A stretch of DNA of 38,391 bases from Heterotrichella gracilis (GCA_032358255.1 JAULBX010027319.1:1-38391), one strand, 5' to 3'; shown: positions 21,248 to 33,048, numbered from the stretch's first letter. Program-made: numbers and translations. Notes: generated by a model from the sequence alone, not told the origin.

Positions 21248-24200
21248 ACTTGGCTGCTCTCTCACTTCCTCCTCTTGATAGTTATCTTCCTTAACATGTT
21301 AGCACAGGTACATCAACCCGTCCGGTTTGAGCTTTTGACAGAACCCTCCATGGCGGAAGGGGCCTGTGGCACAGTCTGCTGCCTGCACAGAAGTTGTTGA
21401 AGGCCTAGGCTCAGCCCTGCAGAGAGGCAAGGGTTGCAAATTCAGCACGTTGCAAGAGAACTAAAGATGTTGGTTCACGATGGCCTTCAGTTTCAGTTGG
21501 TGGCAAATAGTTTCGAAAACCACACACTGATGCCAGGTAAACTCCTACTCGCTGATCAACAGCTGCTTAATAAAGACAAGGTTTCTTCGCAGGGAGTTGC
21601 GCATCAAAGCAGAGGTACTTACCTTTCTGCTATTGGAAGCTGCCACCCTTCAACACAAAGCTTCGGCCTTTCACTACATCTGTAACGACAACAAGAACAA
21701 AACAAAGGGGGTTGAAATCTGAACATATTGACAAGCACGGCATGCAAGCTGCAACAGCAAAGCAGGGAATGCAAAATGGGGTTGGCTCCTCGTGGTGACA
21801 TTTGCATGCATGCCGATAAAACAAACACCACTTACTCTCTGGTACTGTTCTGTCAGCGACAGGACTCGGAATAGCAACCGGACGGAAGGCACATTCTTGT
21901 TTCGATCGAGCTTGATCTATAGTAAAAAAGAAAGGGGGCCTATACAAGAGGGTACCCTTGAAGAAAGCAGCACCGATTGAATATAAGGTTGTGACTGACC
22001 CTCCACCAGGAGCCAGTATATATATACCATTACGGCAACTGGGTATACGTTCTTTTGTGTGGACCCTTTTCAAAGCGATTTGCGCTAGAATAAAATAAAA
22101 GTGCAATTCCAAAGCATTGCAATGCATGCATGTGGCAAAGGATGTGTGAGGCGGACAAGGTGTGTACGGTATGGTCCTTAGCTGCAAGTCCAACTGGGTG
22201 TGCTTGTAAGAAGGCGCTCCAATATACCTCCACCACCGACAGAGTGTTGCACCGTAGTCTCGTTGTCAGAACGCCAGAGGTGTGGGAGGCAAGTATGGTT
22301 ATGGCTGGCCAGCGAAAAGGTGCAACAAATCAGACTCGATACAGCTGATACTGCAGTGTGGACCAAAGACCTTTGCACTGCAACGCAATGCAGACCTTTG
22401 CACCGCTGCACCTGAAACGTGGGCTGCAATTGTGCCACCAACGCAACATCACAACGGTCTTGACTCGAGGCTCGAGCAGCAAAAGAAGTGACAAAGAATA
22501 TCAGACTTGAACTCAGGACCTTTCGGGATCACCAGGAGCTCCACCGAACATATAGGGCAGGAAAGTGCTTCTGGTAAACCATTGGCAGCTATCCCGCAAA
22601 CTTGCGAAGGAAAACCCATCTTGGGAGAACCGAAATGACCTTTGTTGCCATACTTTCAATTTCCATGCCCTATATTCCCCAGTAATCACCAGTAATCACT
22701 ATTTGGATCGTCACACGACTGATCACTTCTAACCGCGTATTGAGCAGGAAAAAGAAATTTCTTTTCAAAGAAAAGAATTAAATTAAAAGGTCCTGAAAAT
22801 CAAAGCCTTTCCGTGTCTCCTCTTCAAGAACCGCCCAAAAAACACAAGGGCATAGTACAAAGCATGGCCTCATCTAGCGTTTCAAGGTATCTCTGATGGG
22901 ACAATATTCAGCTTGTACTAAGGTGCTTGTAAACAAGCTGGGACCATGCCAATGCACTGTTTGCTGGTTAGCATTCCAAGTACACGCATGGCACGGGTGC
23001 ACTGCACATACATTGACCAGTTTCTTGCGCCAGCTTGCAACTCACACCAGCTTGCAGCTTGCAAGGAGAAGATGAACGGCATGAAGATGGTTGAGAGGGA
23101 TAACAAGTAGTCCCATTCCGCCAAACTTGGTACAGAAAATGATACAACTCCAGTGTATACTCACAATCGGATAACTATTAAAGGAGAGTTGTATTGTTCA
23201 ACATACTTGGGTTAAGATAGCTTGATATTCTCAACTGAGCACTGATTGTGGTGTAAACAAATATGTGACGTGATGAGGCACACACAGCTGCAAGCGAGGA
23301 ATTCTGCTTTGGTTGTGCACTGTGCAGGCCACACCCCGTCAGTGGGCAGGCATGTTGCTGTTCTCAGCTGAGCAGGAGAACCTATGGTAGGGTGGCGCTG
23401 CACAAGATCCCCAAACCTGCCTGCTGACGCCCATGCGCTGCGCAGCCGCCAGGTGTTGCTCGAGTTGAGGGCTGGGTATGGACCTTGCCTGTCAGTGCAG
23501 CGGTGTCCTGCTGGGTCAAGGTCAGGGTATGGGCCCAACTGCCCTGTGCTGGTGTGCAGCAGCTTGGTCTATGAGGTGCAGGGTGGTGGGGGCACATGGG
23601 TGTGGGCCATGGCAGAGGGTGGGCGCCGGGGTCCCCTCAGTGTAACCTACAGCTGGCATGCACCTGTGCAGGCTAGGTGCGCGTGTATCTTGTGCAGCGC
23701 AATATGCACCGCACGGCTCCAGGTTGTTGCTGGGCAGCCGAGGATGGGGGAGAAGTGAGGTCGGTGTGCCGAGATGCTCTGACACCAAGCATGGTAGTCC
23801 TGGGTTTGATCTGGGTTTGGTGGAGGTAGGTGCGCCGGGGTATACTGCTGTAGCATGCTGTTCCATGGCAAGAGGTACTGCTGTTATTTGCTTTTGTCGG
23901 TCACCCAGAGGCTTGACACTGTTGCAGATAACTGTTGGACGCCAGTGCATCATGATAGGTGTTATTTTGCCCCTGGTGCCATGCCTGCTGCCCATGTATG
24001 CATGCATATGTCAGGGACGAGCCAAGAACGGGCTACCCTCCTGTCCATTACTTCCCCTCCCAGGTTTGGTTGTGTCGCCAGTGAGAGTGGGCTGGCTGGC
24101 GTTTCCTCGCGATGCCTCCTGGAGCTTGCTGAGTGGTGAGGGGCTGGTTGGGTTCTGCTTGGCATCTACGGCCATTGACGTAAGTATCACGGCACAAGGG

Positions 24201-24691
24201 CGCTCCTACACACCTCGCCCCCCGACCCAATACTCACCGTTGTCTCGCTGTCTCTGCACTCGCTGTCTCTGCACTCGCAGCAGCTGTGATGACTGGCAGG
24301 CTGGCTGTTACCTCGCTTGGTGTCCAGCAGTTGTCGCACTTCCAACACACCAACGGAACAGAGGCGATGGTGACGAGCACAAAGTCAGACGCAGTGCATC
24401 TGAACCTACCGTGGTGTCGGCCTGCGTTGGTGTTCTGATGCGACTGCAAATGCACATGCATGCATGCATCGCACACAATAAGCACGGTGGCATCCTTTGA
24501 AGGAAAGGGTCCACAACGAAACCCTGCTGCGGTGGAGGCGACGAGGTTCCAGGCCCTTTTAAGCCGTGCCCCACTCATCACGCCGTGCCACCAGTTTTGT
24601 TGCTGTGCTTGTTCGAGGTGCCTAATAATAGCCCCCCTTGCCACTGGCCACCATCACCATCGGTCCAACGTCACGACTGGTGGCCCAGGCA
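21248..24691. other. Gene-poor region with no recognisable gene
   Basis: Frames up to 280 codons occur (23658-24500, +; 21630-22193, -), but none shows a known motif, convincing splice pattern or domain-like composition. A 15-bp tandem repeat (CGCTGTCTCTGCACT, just over two copies) lies at 24246-24275. GCAT repeats occur near 21803, 22119, 23996 and 24455. The part next to 21247 probably contains the promoter and 5' UTR of the LRR gene. Confidence 0.45.
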
Positions 24692-24698
24692 TATAAAG
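24692..24698 (+). promoter_or_regulatory. Candidate TATA box (TATAAAG)
   Basis: GGCATATAAAGAGCG fits a TATA box. It would drive a transcript whose first exon ends at a good donor (CGCCAG/GTGAGC at 24836/24837). A second TATAAAG at 25041-25047 is an alternative. Confidence 0.35.
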
Positions 24699-25213
24699 AG
24701 CGAGCAGGACCTCTGCACCTGTCTTTGTATCTCATGAGGTGGCTATTCTAATCGTTGACGAGGAACTCCCAGCCATCTGACAGGAACCTTGGCGGCATGC
24801 CGTTCCCATGCGAGGTTGACTGAGCACGAGCGCCAGGTGAGCACTGCGCTGTTGAACCCGCACGCCATCATTTACGTCAGGAATACGTTTCAAGTCAACT
24901 TCTTTCCTGGTTGCTGCCTAGCCGTTGTTGGACCCGTGAGGTATTTTGTGATTGCCTGGAGTCTGACATGGTACCGTGAAACATTGGCAAAACCCTTTCA
25001 CTAGACCACCAAAACTCAGCTAGTACGGTTGTTGTTGAGCTATAAAGTACGCGTAATTTTCTTACTAGCACGCTCTTTACTTACTTTTTTCTTTGGTCAG
25101 CAGCTTTCAGTCAAACCAGAATCACCCTGCCAGCAAAACATGGCACACATGACACAGGTGTGTCGAGCCTGCTGACACCTTGTTTCACGCAGGTCGCCTA
25201 GTATAAACACAAC

Positions 25214-25417
25214 ATGCGGCTGTATCCAGTCAGCAGCAAGGCGCCTAGGAGCGACACAACGAAGAGCACTGCCAACAGGAGCACCCGCAAGCAGCAGGTG
25301 GTGAAAAAAGGCACCAAAAACACGGCAACAGACCGCGCAAGGGGCAACAAGAAGGCAGCGCCAAAAAAGCAGCAACAGGAGCCAGAGATGGTGGACCTAA
25401 CCACCTCCACTGAGTGA
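25214..25417 (+). CDS. Candidate small gene: 67-aa basic protein with a C-terminal SUMO-interaction-like motif
   Basis: Not a protein I recognise. The 67 residues include 16 Lys/Arg and only 6 Asp/Glu, with KKQQQEPE near the end and the C-terminus EMVDLTTSTE. V-D-L-T preceded by acidic residues resembles a SUMO-interacting motif, and the basic part could bind nucleic acid. Support for a gene: a TATA box at 24692, a possible 5' UTR intron 24837-25192 (GTGAGC...CACGCAG), an in-frame stop at 25199 that fixes the ATG, and a TGTAA poly(A) signal at 25558. Against: the frame is short and found alone in a gene-poor region, and no homologue is known to me. The role is inference only. Confidence 0.4.
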   Translation: MRLYPVSSKAPRSDTTKSTANRSTRKQQVVKKGTKNTATDRARGNKKAAPKKQQQEPEMVDLTTSTE

Positions 25418-25557
25418 GCAGTGGGGGTGCGCTGCTACTGCTGGAAACACCCAAGTGAACTCACACTTGTGTACTTTAGGTTTAGATTGTTTTGCCTGAG
25501 ACGCTTCTAATACCGTGTTTTGTTGTTAGCTTGGCACTGGTCACGAGTGTCTCAAAC

Positions 25558-25562
25558 TGTAA
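25558..25562 (+). promoter_or_regulatory. Poly(A) signal TGTAA of the candidate small gene
   Basis: TGTAA 141 nt after the stop codon of the 67-aa frame. Confidence 0.4.
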
Positions 25563-26088
25563 CACTTTGAAGATCAGTCCACGTGTTTCCAGCTTGCACC
25601 CTTGCACTCACAAGGTGACGTCCGTCGCAAATTACAAGCACATCACAGCAAGGCTATTATAGCATGCGCAGCAACTCAGTTGCGTTCAGTACAGACAGTC
25701 ACTGCAGTGGTGGTGCAAGCCATCACCCAAATGCATTCACTCCCCTCCCAGTCCGACAGCGCCCATGCTTACCAAGGCCCCTGCTTCAGCCACAACAAGC
25801 TAGAGTCAGCAACTACAAAGCCCGGTTTGCAACTACCCTTCTGCAGCGGAAAGCACAGCCAGAAGCGCATTGGCTAAACATATTAAAAGTTAAGGAAATG
25901 CCACGAAATGCCTCCAAATTTGCACCCGCATGCTCAGCACACAGACGACGCACCACCCAATCTGGCAGCGTCAGTGGAGGCCTGAAGGCTGCTTTCAACC
26001 ACAGCATCAGGTCATACTCCTTGCAAAGCAGTGTGATACAAGTGACATCAAAAATCCACAAGCGCCACTACACACATTAGGCCCCTGA

Positions 26089-26235
26089 AAAATACATCTG
26101 AAAATACATCTCTGAGAAAAAGTGCAGGATGGGGAACGGGGACAGAAAGGCGGAGGTAACTACAGAACCCGGCAGGACTAAAGCAAAAAAAATATATCTG
26201 AAAATACAACTGACGGAGAGATGGAACAGGTACAG
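26089..26235 (+). repeat. Degenerate direct repeat of about 100-bp period
   Basis: AAAATACATCTGAAAATACATCTCTGAG near 26091 and AAAATATATCTGAAAATACAACTGACGGAG near 26189 are related. Both are followed by GATGG, AAC and GG-ACAG blocks. Confidence 0.5.
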
Positions 26236-27785
26236 CTTGCCGCGTGTCAGTGAGGACTGCTACTGCAACTCCTGCCTGCCACATTGTCAAGACGGGACGT
26301 CTTTGCAGGCTGAACCTTGGTGCTGTGTACCGTCTGGGGAGCCCTGCGCCAAGGTGGAAACAATCGTGTCTCAGGAAACATGGTTGTGTTCAAGAGCAGG
26401 TGCTGGTGTGCAGGCCTTCCCCACATTCCAGAACACACAGAGAGCACAGCCCATGCAGCCTTGCACCCCACCTGTGGTTCTTGAGGTCAACCTGGTCTGC
26501 CGCATGCACCACAGCAGACACAGCTGCTGGACCCTGCCCCTTGCCCAGTCTGACACTGCCTGCCCCAGCATGGCCTCCGTTTGCTGGGCGCCCTGATGCG
26601 CATGCATGCGCCATGAATCCCAAACAGCTGCTGCAGGCCGTTGAACAGGTGCCCATCAACAGGTCCCCAGAGACCCCATCCTGGTCCATGCAAACCAGCG
26701 CAGATGCAGCGCCTTGACCTGCGTGGTGGTGCGCACGCTGCTGATCTCCTGCAGCGGCTCAGGCACTGGAAAGCGGGGGGGTGCGGACCTGCCAGGCGGG
26801 GCGCACTGGTGAGCACAATCATGTTCTGTGTAGTGCTGTGCAGTGGTGTGCGCCCAGGATCATGCGCAGCGGCCGCAAGCTACAGCAGGCAATGGGGGTG
26901 CATGGTCAATGGGTCATATGAAGAGCCAGCCTACTGTCCTTTGCACACAATTAAATCCATACCCTTACACATTTATTTATGAATATACTTTTGATGGTTC
27001 TGCGTGGGTTTCAAGGTCCGCGCACACCCCTGTACCTGATATTCTAGTAGGGCCAACAAAGCATGGGTGACAGACACAAGGTCAACAGGCTTTGCTGATT
27101 GAGGAAGTAGAAAGCATACCCTGCAACGCCTGCCTAAATGCATGATGTTTGGTGGGGTACAGGGCGCAGGTAAGCCAGGGAGGAGCACCCTGGGAATGGT
27201 GACAAATTGGAGGAGGGAATTTGGGAAATGAAAAGATAAAATAACACTGTGTCTGTCAGAAGTAGAACAGGATGATAACATGAAGATGGAAATATTATAC
27301 AATTTTATTTTATTCCGATGATGTTGCGCATATATATATATATGAATTTTGTTTTATGGACGATGGGCATATCTCGCGGCGCACACACTCTTCACCACCG
27401 TCCTCCCACCTCCCCACAGCCACTTTCACACACCTTGCTGCTGCAGATGCTGCTTGCACAGCCCGTTACAAATTTTGCCACCAAGTACCCTGGAGATGTC
27501 AATGGAAGGAGGCGCACCATCAGCAAGAGTGTGGCGGGGTAGGCCATAATGTGTTGACGTGCAGCCACCCCTTCATGCGCTTGAAGGAGAAGGCCAGGGC
27601 CACAGTGTGTGCAAAGGGGAGGGTTTGGGGATGGCCATCACTGGGAGGGGAGTTTGAAAAACAATAAAATATAAAGTGACGTTCACCGTGCAGTGACAGG
27701 GTCAGGAATTGTCATTTCCATGGAGGCGTGGACACAGGGGCTGCACGTGTCAGGCAGCACACCAGCTGTTCTTTAAATTTTTAAA

Positions 27786-27866
27786 TCACGTGGAAGGGTA
27801 CAGCCTGAAACTTGCCTGCTTCAAGCTCTTGGTCTCCAGGTGGGTTCGCAAAGTCGCCATGTCTTG
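27786..27866 (-). pseudogene. Reading-frame fragment A of an unknown repeated coding element
   Basis: The frame reads QDMATLRTHLETKSLKQASF and then RLYPST before a stop. It matches fragment B (31427-31528, -) at about half of its residues. Many differences are at third codon positions, so the similarity is at protein level. No family recognised. Confidence 0.45.
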
Positions 27867-28055
27867 CATTGTCCGACACCCCGCAATTTGCTGTTGAAAC
27901 AGCCTCCCAAAATCATCTCTCTGCACTTTGCTGCGCTATCCTTTGCCAAGGATGACATGAGCAGGGAGCGGTCGTGGGCAGGCTGATTCACCAGAGCACT
28001 GTCAGCCTGCAGCCAAGCAATATCAAACCAAAAGATAATGGGACCAGCATGGGTT

Positions 28056-28112
28056 GAGGATGCCTGCAAATTAGGGATGAGAATGGGCGCCTCAAATGCA
28101 CCACTGTGTTGC
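28056..28112 (+). repeat. Diverged third copy of the 28784-28910 palindromic element arm
   Basis: GATGCCTGCAAATT...GAATGGGCGCC...CACTGTGTTG resembles the arm sequence of the palindrome at 28784-28910 at roughly 65-70%. Confidence 0.4.
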
Positions 28113-28114
28113 TT

Positions 28115-28164
28115 CAAGAAGGTTTTGGGGTTGTCCCCAGCTCCAAGAAGGTTTTGGGGTTGTC
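28115..28164 (+). repeat. 21-bp tandem duplication
   Basis: 28115-28135 and 28144-28164 are identical and contain AAGAAGGTTTTGGGGTTGTC; the period is 29 bp. Confidence 0.85.
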
Positions 28165-28783
28165 AACGTCACAAGTTGAACACAGCTCCGCAGCTGCACT
28201 CATCAGCTGGCGAAGCCGCCGTCGCTCTGCTCAACTTATGAAGTTGGCAATGCACATTGGCATATACAAGGAGCTGGGGACAACCCCACGTTTTTGGTGG
28301 AAGCATCTGCCTGTCTGCGCTGCTTCCAGCGCAGCACCCCTAGACATGATGCTCTGCAGACAGAACAGCACCCCTGGACGCAACGCACCGCAGACAGATT
28401 CTGAACAGCAGACCCCGTGCAGCACAGGGGCAGACAGGCCCCGCCACTGGCGATGTTGGGGGGTTATCACAGGAGAATCCGCCTGCGCTTCCACCTGCAC
28501 ACTGTGGCATAGAAGTGCAGGCAGCTCCTGCCGCCCATGAGACTTGTGAATGCCTTTCTGGCTGCAAGCCACAGAGGAGCAGATTAGTAGTCAAGAGCGA
28601 CTTTGTCCCATAGCAATGGATCCAGCCACAGGGAACAAGGACAACAGCCATCAGGCAAGCCACAGCTAAACAAAAATATAAGTAATGTGAAGGCATATAA
28701 AACATATAAGATAAATTGTTTTGTTTTGTTTAACTTAGGAATAAAAAGCCACCACGTGCACGAAGAGTGGGGCCAGCATGATG

Positions 28784-28910
28784 GCAGAGTACTTGCAGAT
28801 ATGGCACAACAACAGGCGCCACAAGAGTGCCACTGTATTGATTCAGGTCGAAAACAACATAGTGGCGCTCTTTGATGCCCATTATCGTGCCACATCTGCA
28901 GGCACTGTGC
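28784..28910. repeat. Imperfect palindrome with about 63-bp arms
   Basis: The left arm 28784-28846 and the reverse complement of 28850-28910 match at about 70%. Shared blocks include TGCAGAT-TGGCAC and GCCACT-T. With almost no spacer it could fold as a long hairpin in DNA or RNA. A related single arm lies at 28056-28112. It looks like a small inverted-repeat element or a decayed hairpin gene. Confidence 0.6.
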
Positions 28911-30037
28911 CATCAAGCTAGTCCCAATCTACCTGCAGGCCTCCCTCCGCTTCCCGCAGGCAGTTGCATGAATTCACAGCAATACCCCCAAGGCACAGCC
29001 CCTGATCTTCCTGAAGAACGCACAACACGGCTATGGCCAGTCACCACACTTGCCTGCAATTGGTGATGGGGTAATTGCCGGCCCCCCTTCCCTCGGTGCC
29101 GACGCCACTGCCACAGCCTGCCTCCCACCCACATCTAACTATCGCCATTATCTTCGTGGTGAGGGTGCCTGAGGAGAGGGGATAGGGGGGAGGTCAGGGG
29201 AAAACCCTACAACCTGAAAACCCTAACACCTCAAGATGCTGAATTTCAGGGCTTGAGCAGTGTTCCGAATGCTGAGGCAAGTTTAAGACGCGCATTTTGA
29301 GCAGAGAGTTCGCAATCCACACAAAGTGCCACTGCCAAGGCAAGTCTCAGATGTATTACCAGTGAGAGTTTGGCGCAGGCTGCAATCCCCACAAAATGCC
29401 AAATCCTATGAACATGAGGATGCTTCTCCAACCACTACAAAGCTCCACAGCCTACCGCCTGACAATGTAACACCCAGACGACCACTCATTACCGTGCGGA
29501 TGTATCCAAATCACCGGCCTTGTGCACAAATCACCACGGCAAGGTTGCCACTGTGCCCTGCAGCATTGCTCACCCTCGGCGCGAGCAGATGGTTACCAAT
29601 GCCCGCAATTAATGTCCCTAATTGTCAGAAATATATGCAATACTGTGAATTCCCTACTTTCATTGAACAGTTTCATAGAGTTTGCCTTGACTTTCAACGA
29701 GTAGGGGCAACACATGCTGCCATTGGCTACCACCTGGTGGCTAGCTCCCTTCCAAGCTATTATATATGTAACTACTAACGATAATTACTGTACAAGCTGG
29801 TGTGAACTACCGTACAAGCTGTTTGTCACTTTCAATTGGGTAATCATACAGTTCAAATCATAATTTTGGGCTGGGTTGAGGCATACATGCTGACCTTCGA
29901 GGCTGGAATGCCTAAACTTACAAGTTTTCTTTAAATCAAACTTCCAATACAGAATTTAAACAAAACTAAAATGCCCACCACGCGGCAGCAAACAGTATCA
30001 GACAGCCGCGCTTAACAGCACTCACTTTGCTTCTGCC

Positions 30038-30117
30038 GGCTGCAATGCCAATCTCTGAATGCATGCCACTCAATCTGACAATCAGTGGCTGCGATGCCAA
30101 TCTTTGGATGCATCCCA
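30038..30117 (+). repeat. 31-bp direct repeat, 49-bp period
   Basis: 30038-30068 and 30087-30117 match at 27 of 31 bases (GGCTGC-ATGCCAATCT core). Confidence 0.8.
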
Positions 30118-31027
30118 AGTGTTTGCCAACCGGAGTCACTGGGTGTTAGATTGGGTTGCACGCGGCGATTGGCAATGCAGCTGCCAGGAGCCAGGAGCCT
30201 GAGCAAAATAAGTGTTATTAGGTGCTGCTGACTGATACTATTTGCCGCTGCGTGTGGAGTCGTTTTAGTTTATGTCTTTGTTATCTACATTGACTTTGAC
30301 AGTGGCGCTGGATACCTTCAATGCAGATCCTTACCCCAGTCAACAGCTCCGTGAACAGGGTGTTCTTGAAGTGCCTGCTTATCATGCGCATCAGCTCCAG
30401 GACCAGTTCTCGCCCTGCAACATGCAAGAATGGCGTGCTACCAAAGTTGTACACTAACACGCAACTGAAGCATTTGTTGCAGCAAAGGACATGCATGTGC
30501 ATATGCATGCATTTAATGCTGCCCTTGATTATTTGAAGAAGCGAAAAAAGTTGATCCCGCAAACAAAATATAAGACGAATGAGCATTGGTGTTAGTCCAC
30601 TTTGATTTTTATCACAATCCATATAATATATATGAGTGTTTTAAGCAGCATATTGCCTTCTTTTCAGACAAGATAACCTAAATGGGTGTAGCCTGCGGGG
30701 ATACCTGCCTGCGTGCTGCGGTGCTCCTGAAGCTCCTGTGAGCTGTGACTGCTGCGTGGGGATACTGCTGGAGGTACCTGTGGGTTGCACCTTGCGGGTA
30801 CGATGTGATCAATGAACACCTTCAGCAGTTCTCCAGACTGCAGGAGCCGCGGTCACAGCAGCTTCCCGGTAGCAGCAACAGCACACACCCACTTTGCACT
30901 GGAAACGGGTGCTGTGTGGGTGAGAGGCTGGGTGGGGAGGGTGATCAGGGGTTCACCACAACACGTTGAGAGGTAAAGGGGGCACTGTTTAACAAATTTG
31001 GGTTTTTAATGAAACAAAGGGCAGCAT

Positions 31028-31162
31028 ACTGTTGAACTAGTTCATTAAATTTTAATGAAAATAGAGGATAGGTAAGTTGCATATCCTTGGAGTATTTGTT
31101 GCAGCAAAGAATATGCAGCTTACCTATCCACTGTTTTCATCTAAATGAACTAGTTCAACAGT
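31028..31162. mobile_element. MITE-like inverted-repeat element
   Basis: The ends ACTGTTGAACTAGTTCATT (31028-31046) and its exact inverse (to 31162) begin arms of 57 and 52 bp around a 26-bp loop. The inner parts of the arms also pair (GGATAGGTAAG-TGCATAT). The loop holds TTTGTTGCAGCAAAG, itself palindromic and also present at 30473-30487. The element is 135 bp and AT-rich against its surroundings. No clear target-site duplication is visible and it has no coding capacity, so it would be non-autonomous. Confidence 0.65.
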
Positions 31163-31426
31163 GCCATCCGTGGGTGTGGTGGATCTGCTGGAGCCTGAGC
31201 GTAACACCAGAAACAACAGCCCTGGCAGCAGGTCAACATGTCTGATACTGCTTCCAGTGAAAGTGCGTACCTGGTGGCCGCATTGCGCCTGCAGATGTAC
31301 TCCCGTGATCAGCCTACTTTGCCGACAAGCTGACAGGGGTTTAAAAGTTTGGTGATTGGCCAGCAGTCATGCATCAGATGAACATGTGGCAGCCGTGACA
31401 AAGGCGCTGCATTTGCCAGGTAGCGC

Positions 31427-31528
31427 TTAAGCGTTGCTGAAAAGATACGCAAAAGCCTGGTACAATCTGAAACCTCCTTGCTCCAAGTTCGTGCCCTCCA
31501 AATCGTTTAGCAGAGTCGCCACGTCTTG
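31427..31528 (-). pseudogene. Reading-frame fragment B of an unknown repeated coding element
   Basis: The frame reads QDVATLLNDLEGTNLEQGGF, RLYQAF, then AYLFSNA and a stop. It aligns without gaps to fragment A (27786-27866) and ends 7 codons later. It may be a terminal exon of a duplicated gene or the remnant of a mobile element. Confidence 0.45.
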
Positions 31529-31942
31529 TGCACGTGCATGGGCATGGGTGCATGGGCAAATGTGGAAACCACAGGTCAGCCGCCAGCTTTCACTATAGGG
31601 GGCCTGCAAGTTACTCTCGCACTCTGGGCCCAAGTTCAGCCCCAAAATCGAACGATGTCACCATCATGGGTGTCCTTCGACGTCTGGGGTGAACTTGGGA
31701 CAGAGTCACTGAGAGCAACACACCCAAAGGCTTGCAAGACCCTCTTACTGCTGCTGACCTCACTGCAATAAACTATGTTGCATAGCAGACGATCTGCGCC
31801 AAAGCCTTCAAGGACCTCTTCCCCTCAAACTGGAGTCCGACTGACAGCCCTGAGGGCAACGAGGTTCCCTAACCATGGTAAAGACGCATAAGAGGACCAA
31901 GTCCTCTTTTCCTGCCAGGACCGATACTGGGTACTGGACATA

Positions 31943-32093
31943 ACGATGATGCGAAGTGAGGTACATGGCATGCCATTGCATGCCACCGCAAACCTATTAG
32001 CATAACGGCTTCCTAAACACGGCAAAACGCGGGGCTGTTGTAACAGGCTTAGCATAGAGATGGCATGTTTCATGTACCTCACTTTGGAATCAT
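31943..32093. repeat. Inverted repeat with AAGTGAGGTACATG arms
   Basis: 31953-31966 reads AAGTGAGGTACATG and its exact inverse occurs at 32071-32084. Flanking bases (GATGATGC / AATCAT and GGCATGCC / GGCATG) extend the arms imperfectly. Confidence 0.6.
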
Positions 32094-32859
32094 GCTCTAC
32101 AGTGTGCTGCAGCCTCGACAGCGGCCCGCTGTGACGTTGTTGACCTCGTCCAAATGGCATTAAGAATGGCATTCAGCAGGACGTGGTTGCAGGTTGCACC
32201 CATTTATACTGGCGGCCACAACGAGAAGCCAGAGCAACAAGTCCTGTTTCAGAGAGGTCCTTTTTTTAGGTCTGCAGAAGTGGAGGCCTTCATGTCGTAC
32301 AGGGCATTTTCAAATCTGTACCGCTGGGCAGTGATTTTTCAAAAGGCACTTGGAGTTGTTGCACAGTCTGACACACGACAAGTGTTCAGAATATTCGAGT
32401 GCTTTGGGAAGGTGCACGTCAGACGCAGCACGCAGGTCCTGGAGTTTTGAGGGTGCACATCAGCACATGCTTTTCATCCATGACTTAATTGCATCAGTTT
32501 GATTATGGGATGGTTTCGGAAAACTGTTTGAGCTGTGCCCTCATCCACAATGACCTACTCGTGACAAAGCACTGCTGCTTGTGGCACGATGCCATGCAGA
32601 ACGTTGTGAAAATGCAATGCCGTTGTAGGTTTGACAAATGTGAAATGGGTGTTGTGGTGCTCATGCCACGGTAAGTGTTGCTGACATTCTCTCCTGGACC
32701 CAGTCAGCCATCCATGCCATTTACTCATCATGCATAATGCACATTGTCAATGATTGCACCAAGGTTTCTTGCTGATGCAGCCAGTGGCTGCCAGACCATG
32801 GATGGGTAACAGCTCTTTACGCTGACTTAGAGATGTTCAGCATCCATTTCCAGTAAAGA

Positions 32860-32879
32860 TTACAACAACAAGGCTTACA
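32860..32879 (-). promoter_or_regulatory. Two poly(A) signals (TGTAA) of the Der/EngA gene
   Basis: On the minus strand TGTAA occurs at 32875-32879 and 32860-32864, about 170-190 nt past the stop codon. Confidence 0.55.
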
Positions 32880-33048
32880 ACAACACAGGCTAGCCAAAAT
32901 CCCAAACCTAGCAGTCACACAGGATATCCATAGCCATCATGGAATGCCACCCCGCTGCAGTGCATGACTGACAACATCATGATCATGGCATGCACCACCA
33001 GTCACCCAACCACCCCTTGCTCCAGCAGCGGCCACCGCTGCACCCCCC

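Larger units (their letters stand above)
25563..32859. other. Gene-poor, repeat-bearing region
   Basis: No complete gene can be supported in about 7.3 kb. Frames such as 25664-26080 (+, Ser/Arg-rich), 26129-26596 (+, Cys-rich), 30281-30622 (-) and 31825-32172 (-) have no recognised motif. The region contains inverted repeats, tandem duplications and two related reading-frame fragments listed separately. It may hold decayed mobile elements or genes of small exons that cannot be assembled by eye. Confidence 0.45.

Noticed and set aside
21630..22193. 187-codon minus-strand frame upstream of the LRR gene
   Set aside because: No domain, no convincing splice link to the LRR gene, and frames of this length are expected by chance at this base composition.
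23658..24500. 280-codon plus-strand frame, the longest single frame in the gene-poor region
   Set aside because: No recognised motif, no supporting splice or poly(A) signals, and Cys/Arg/Gly composition typical of random GC-rich sequence. Kept only as a remark.
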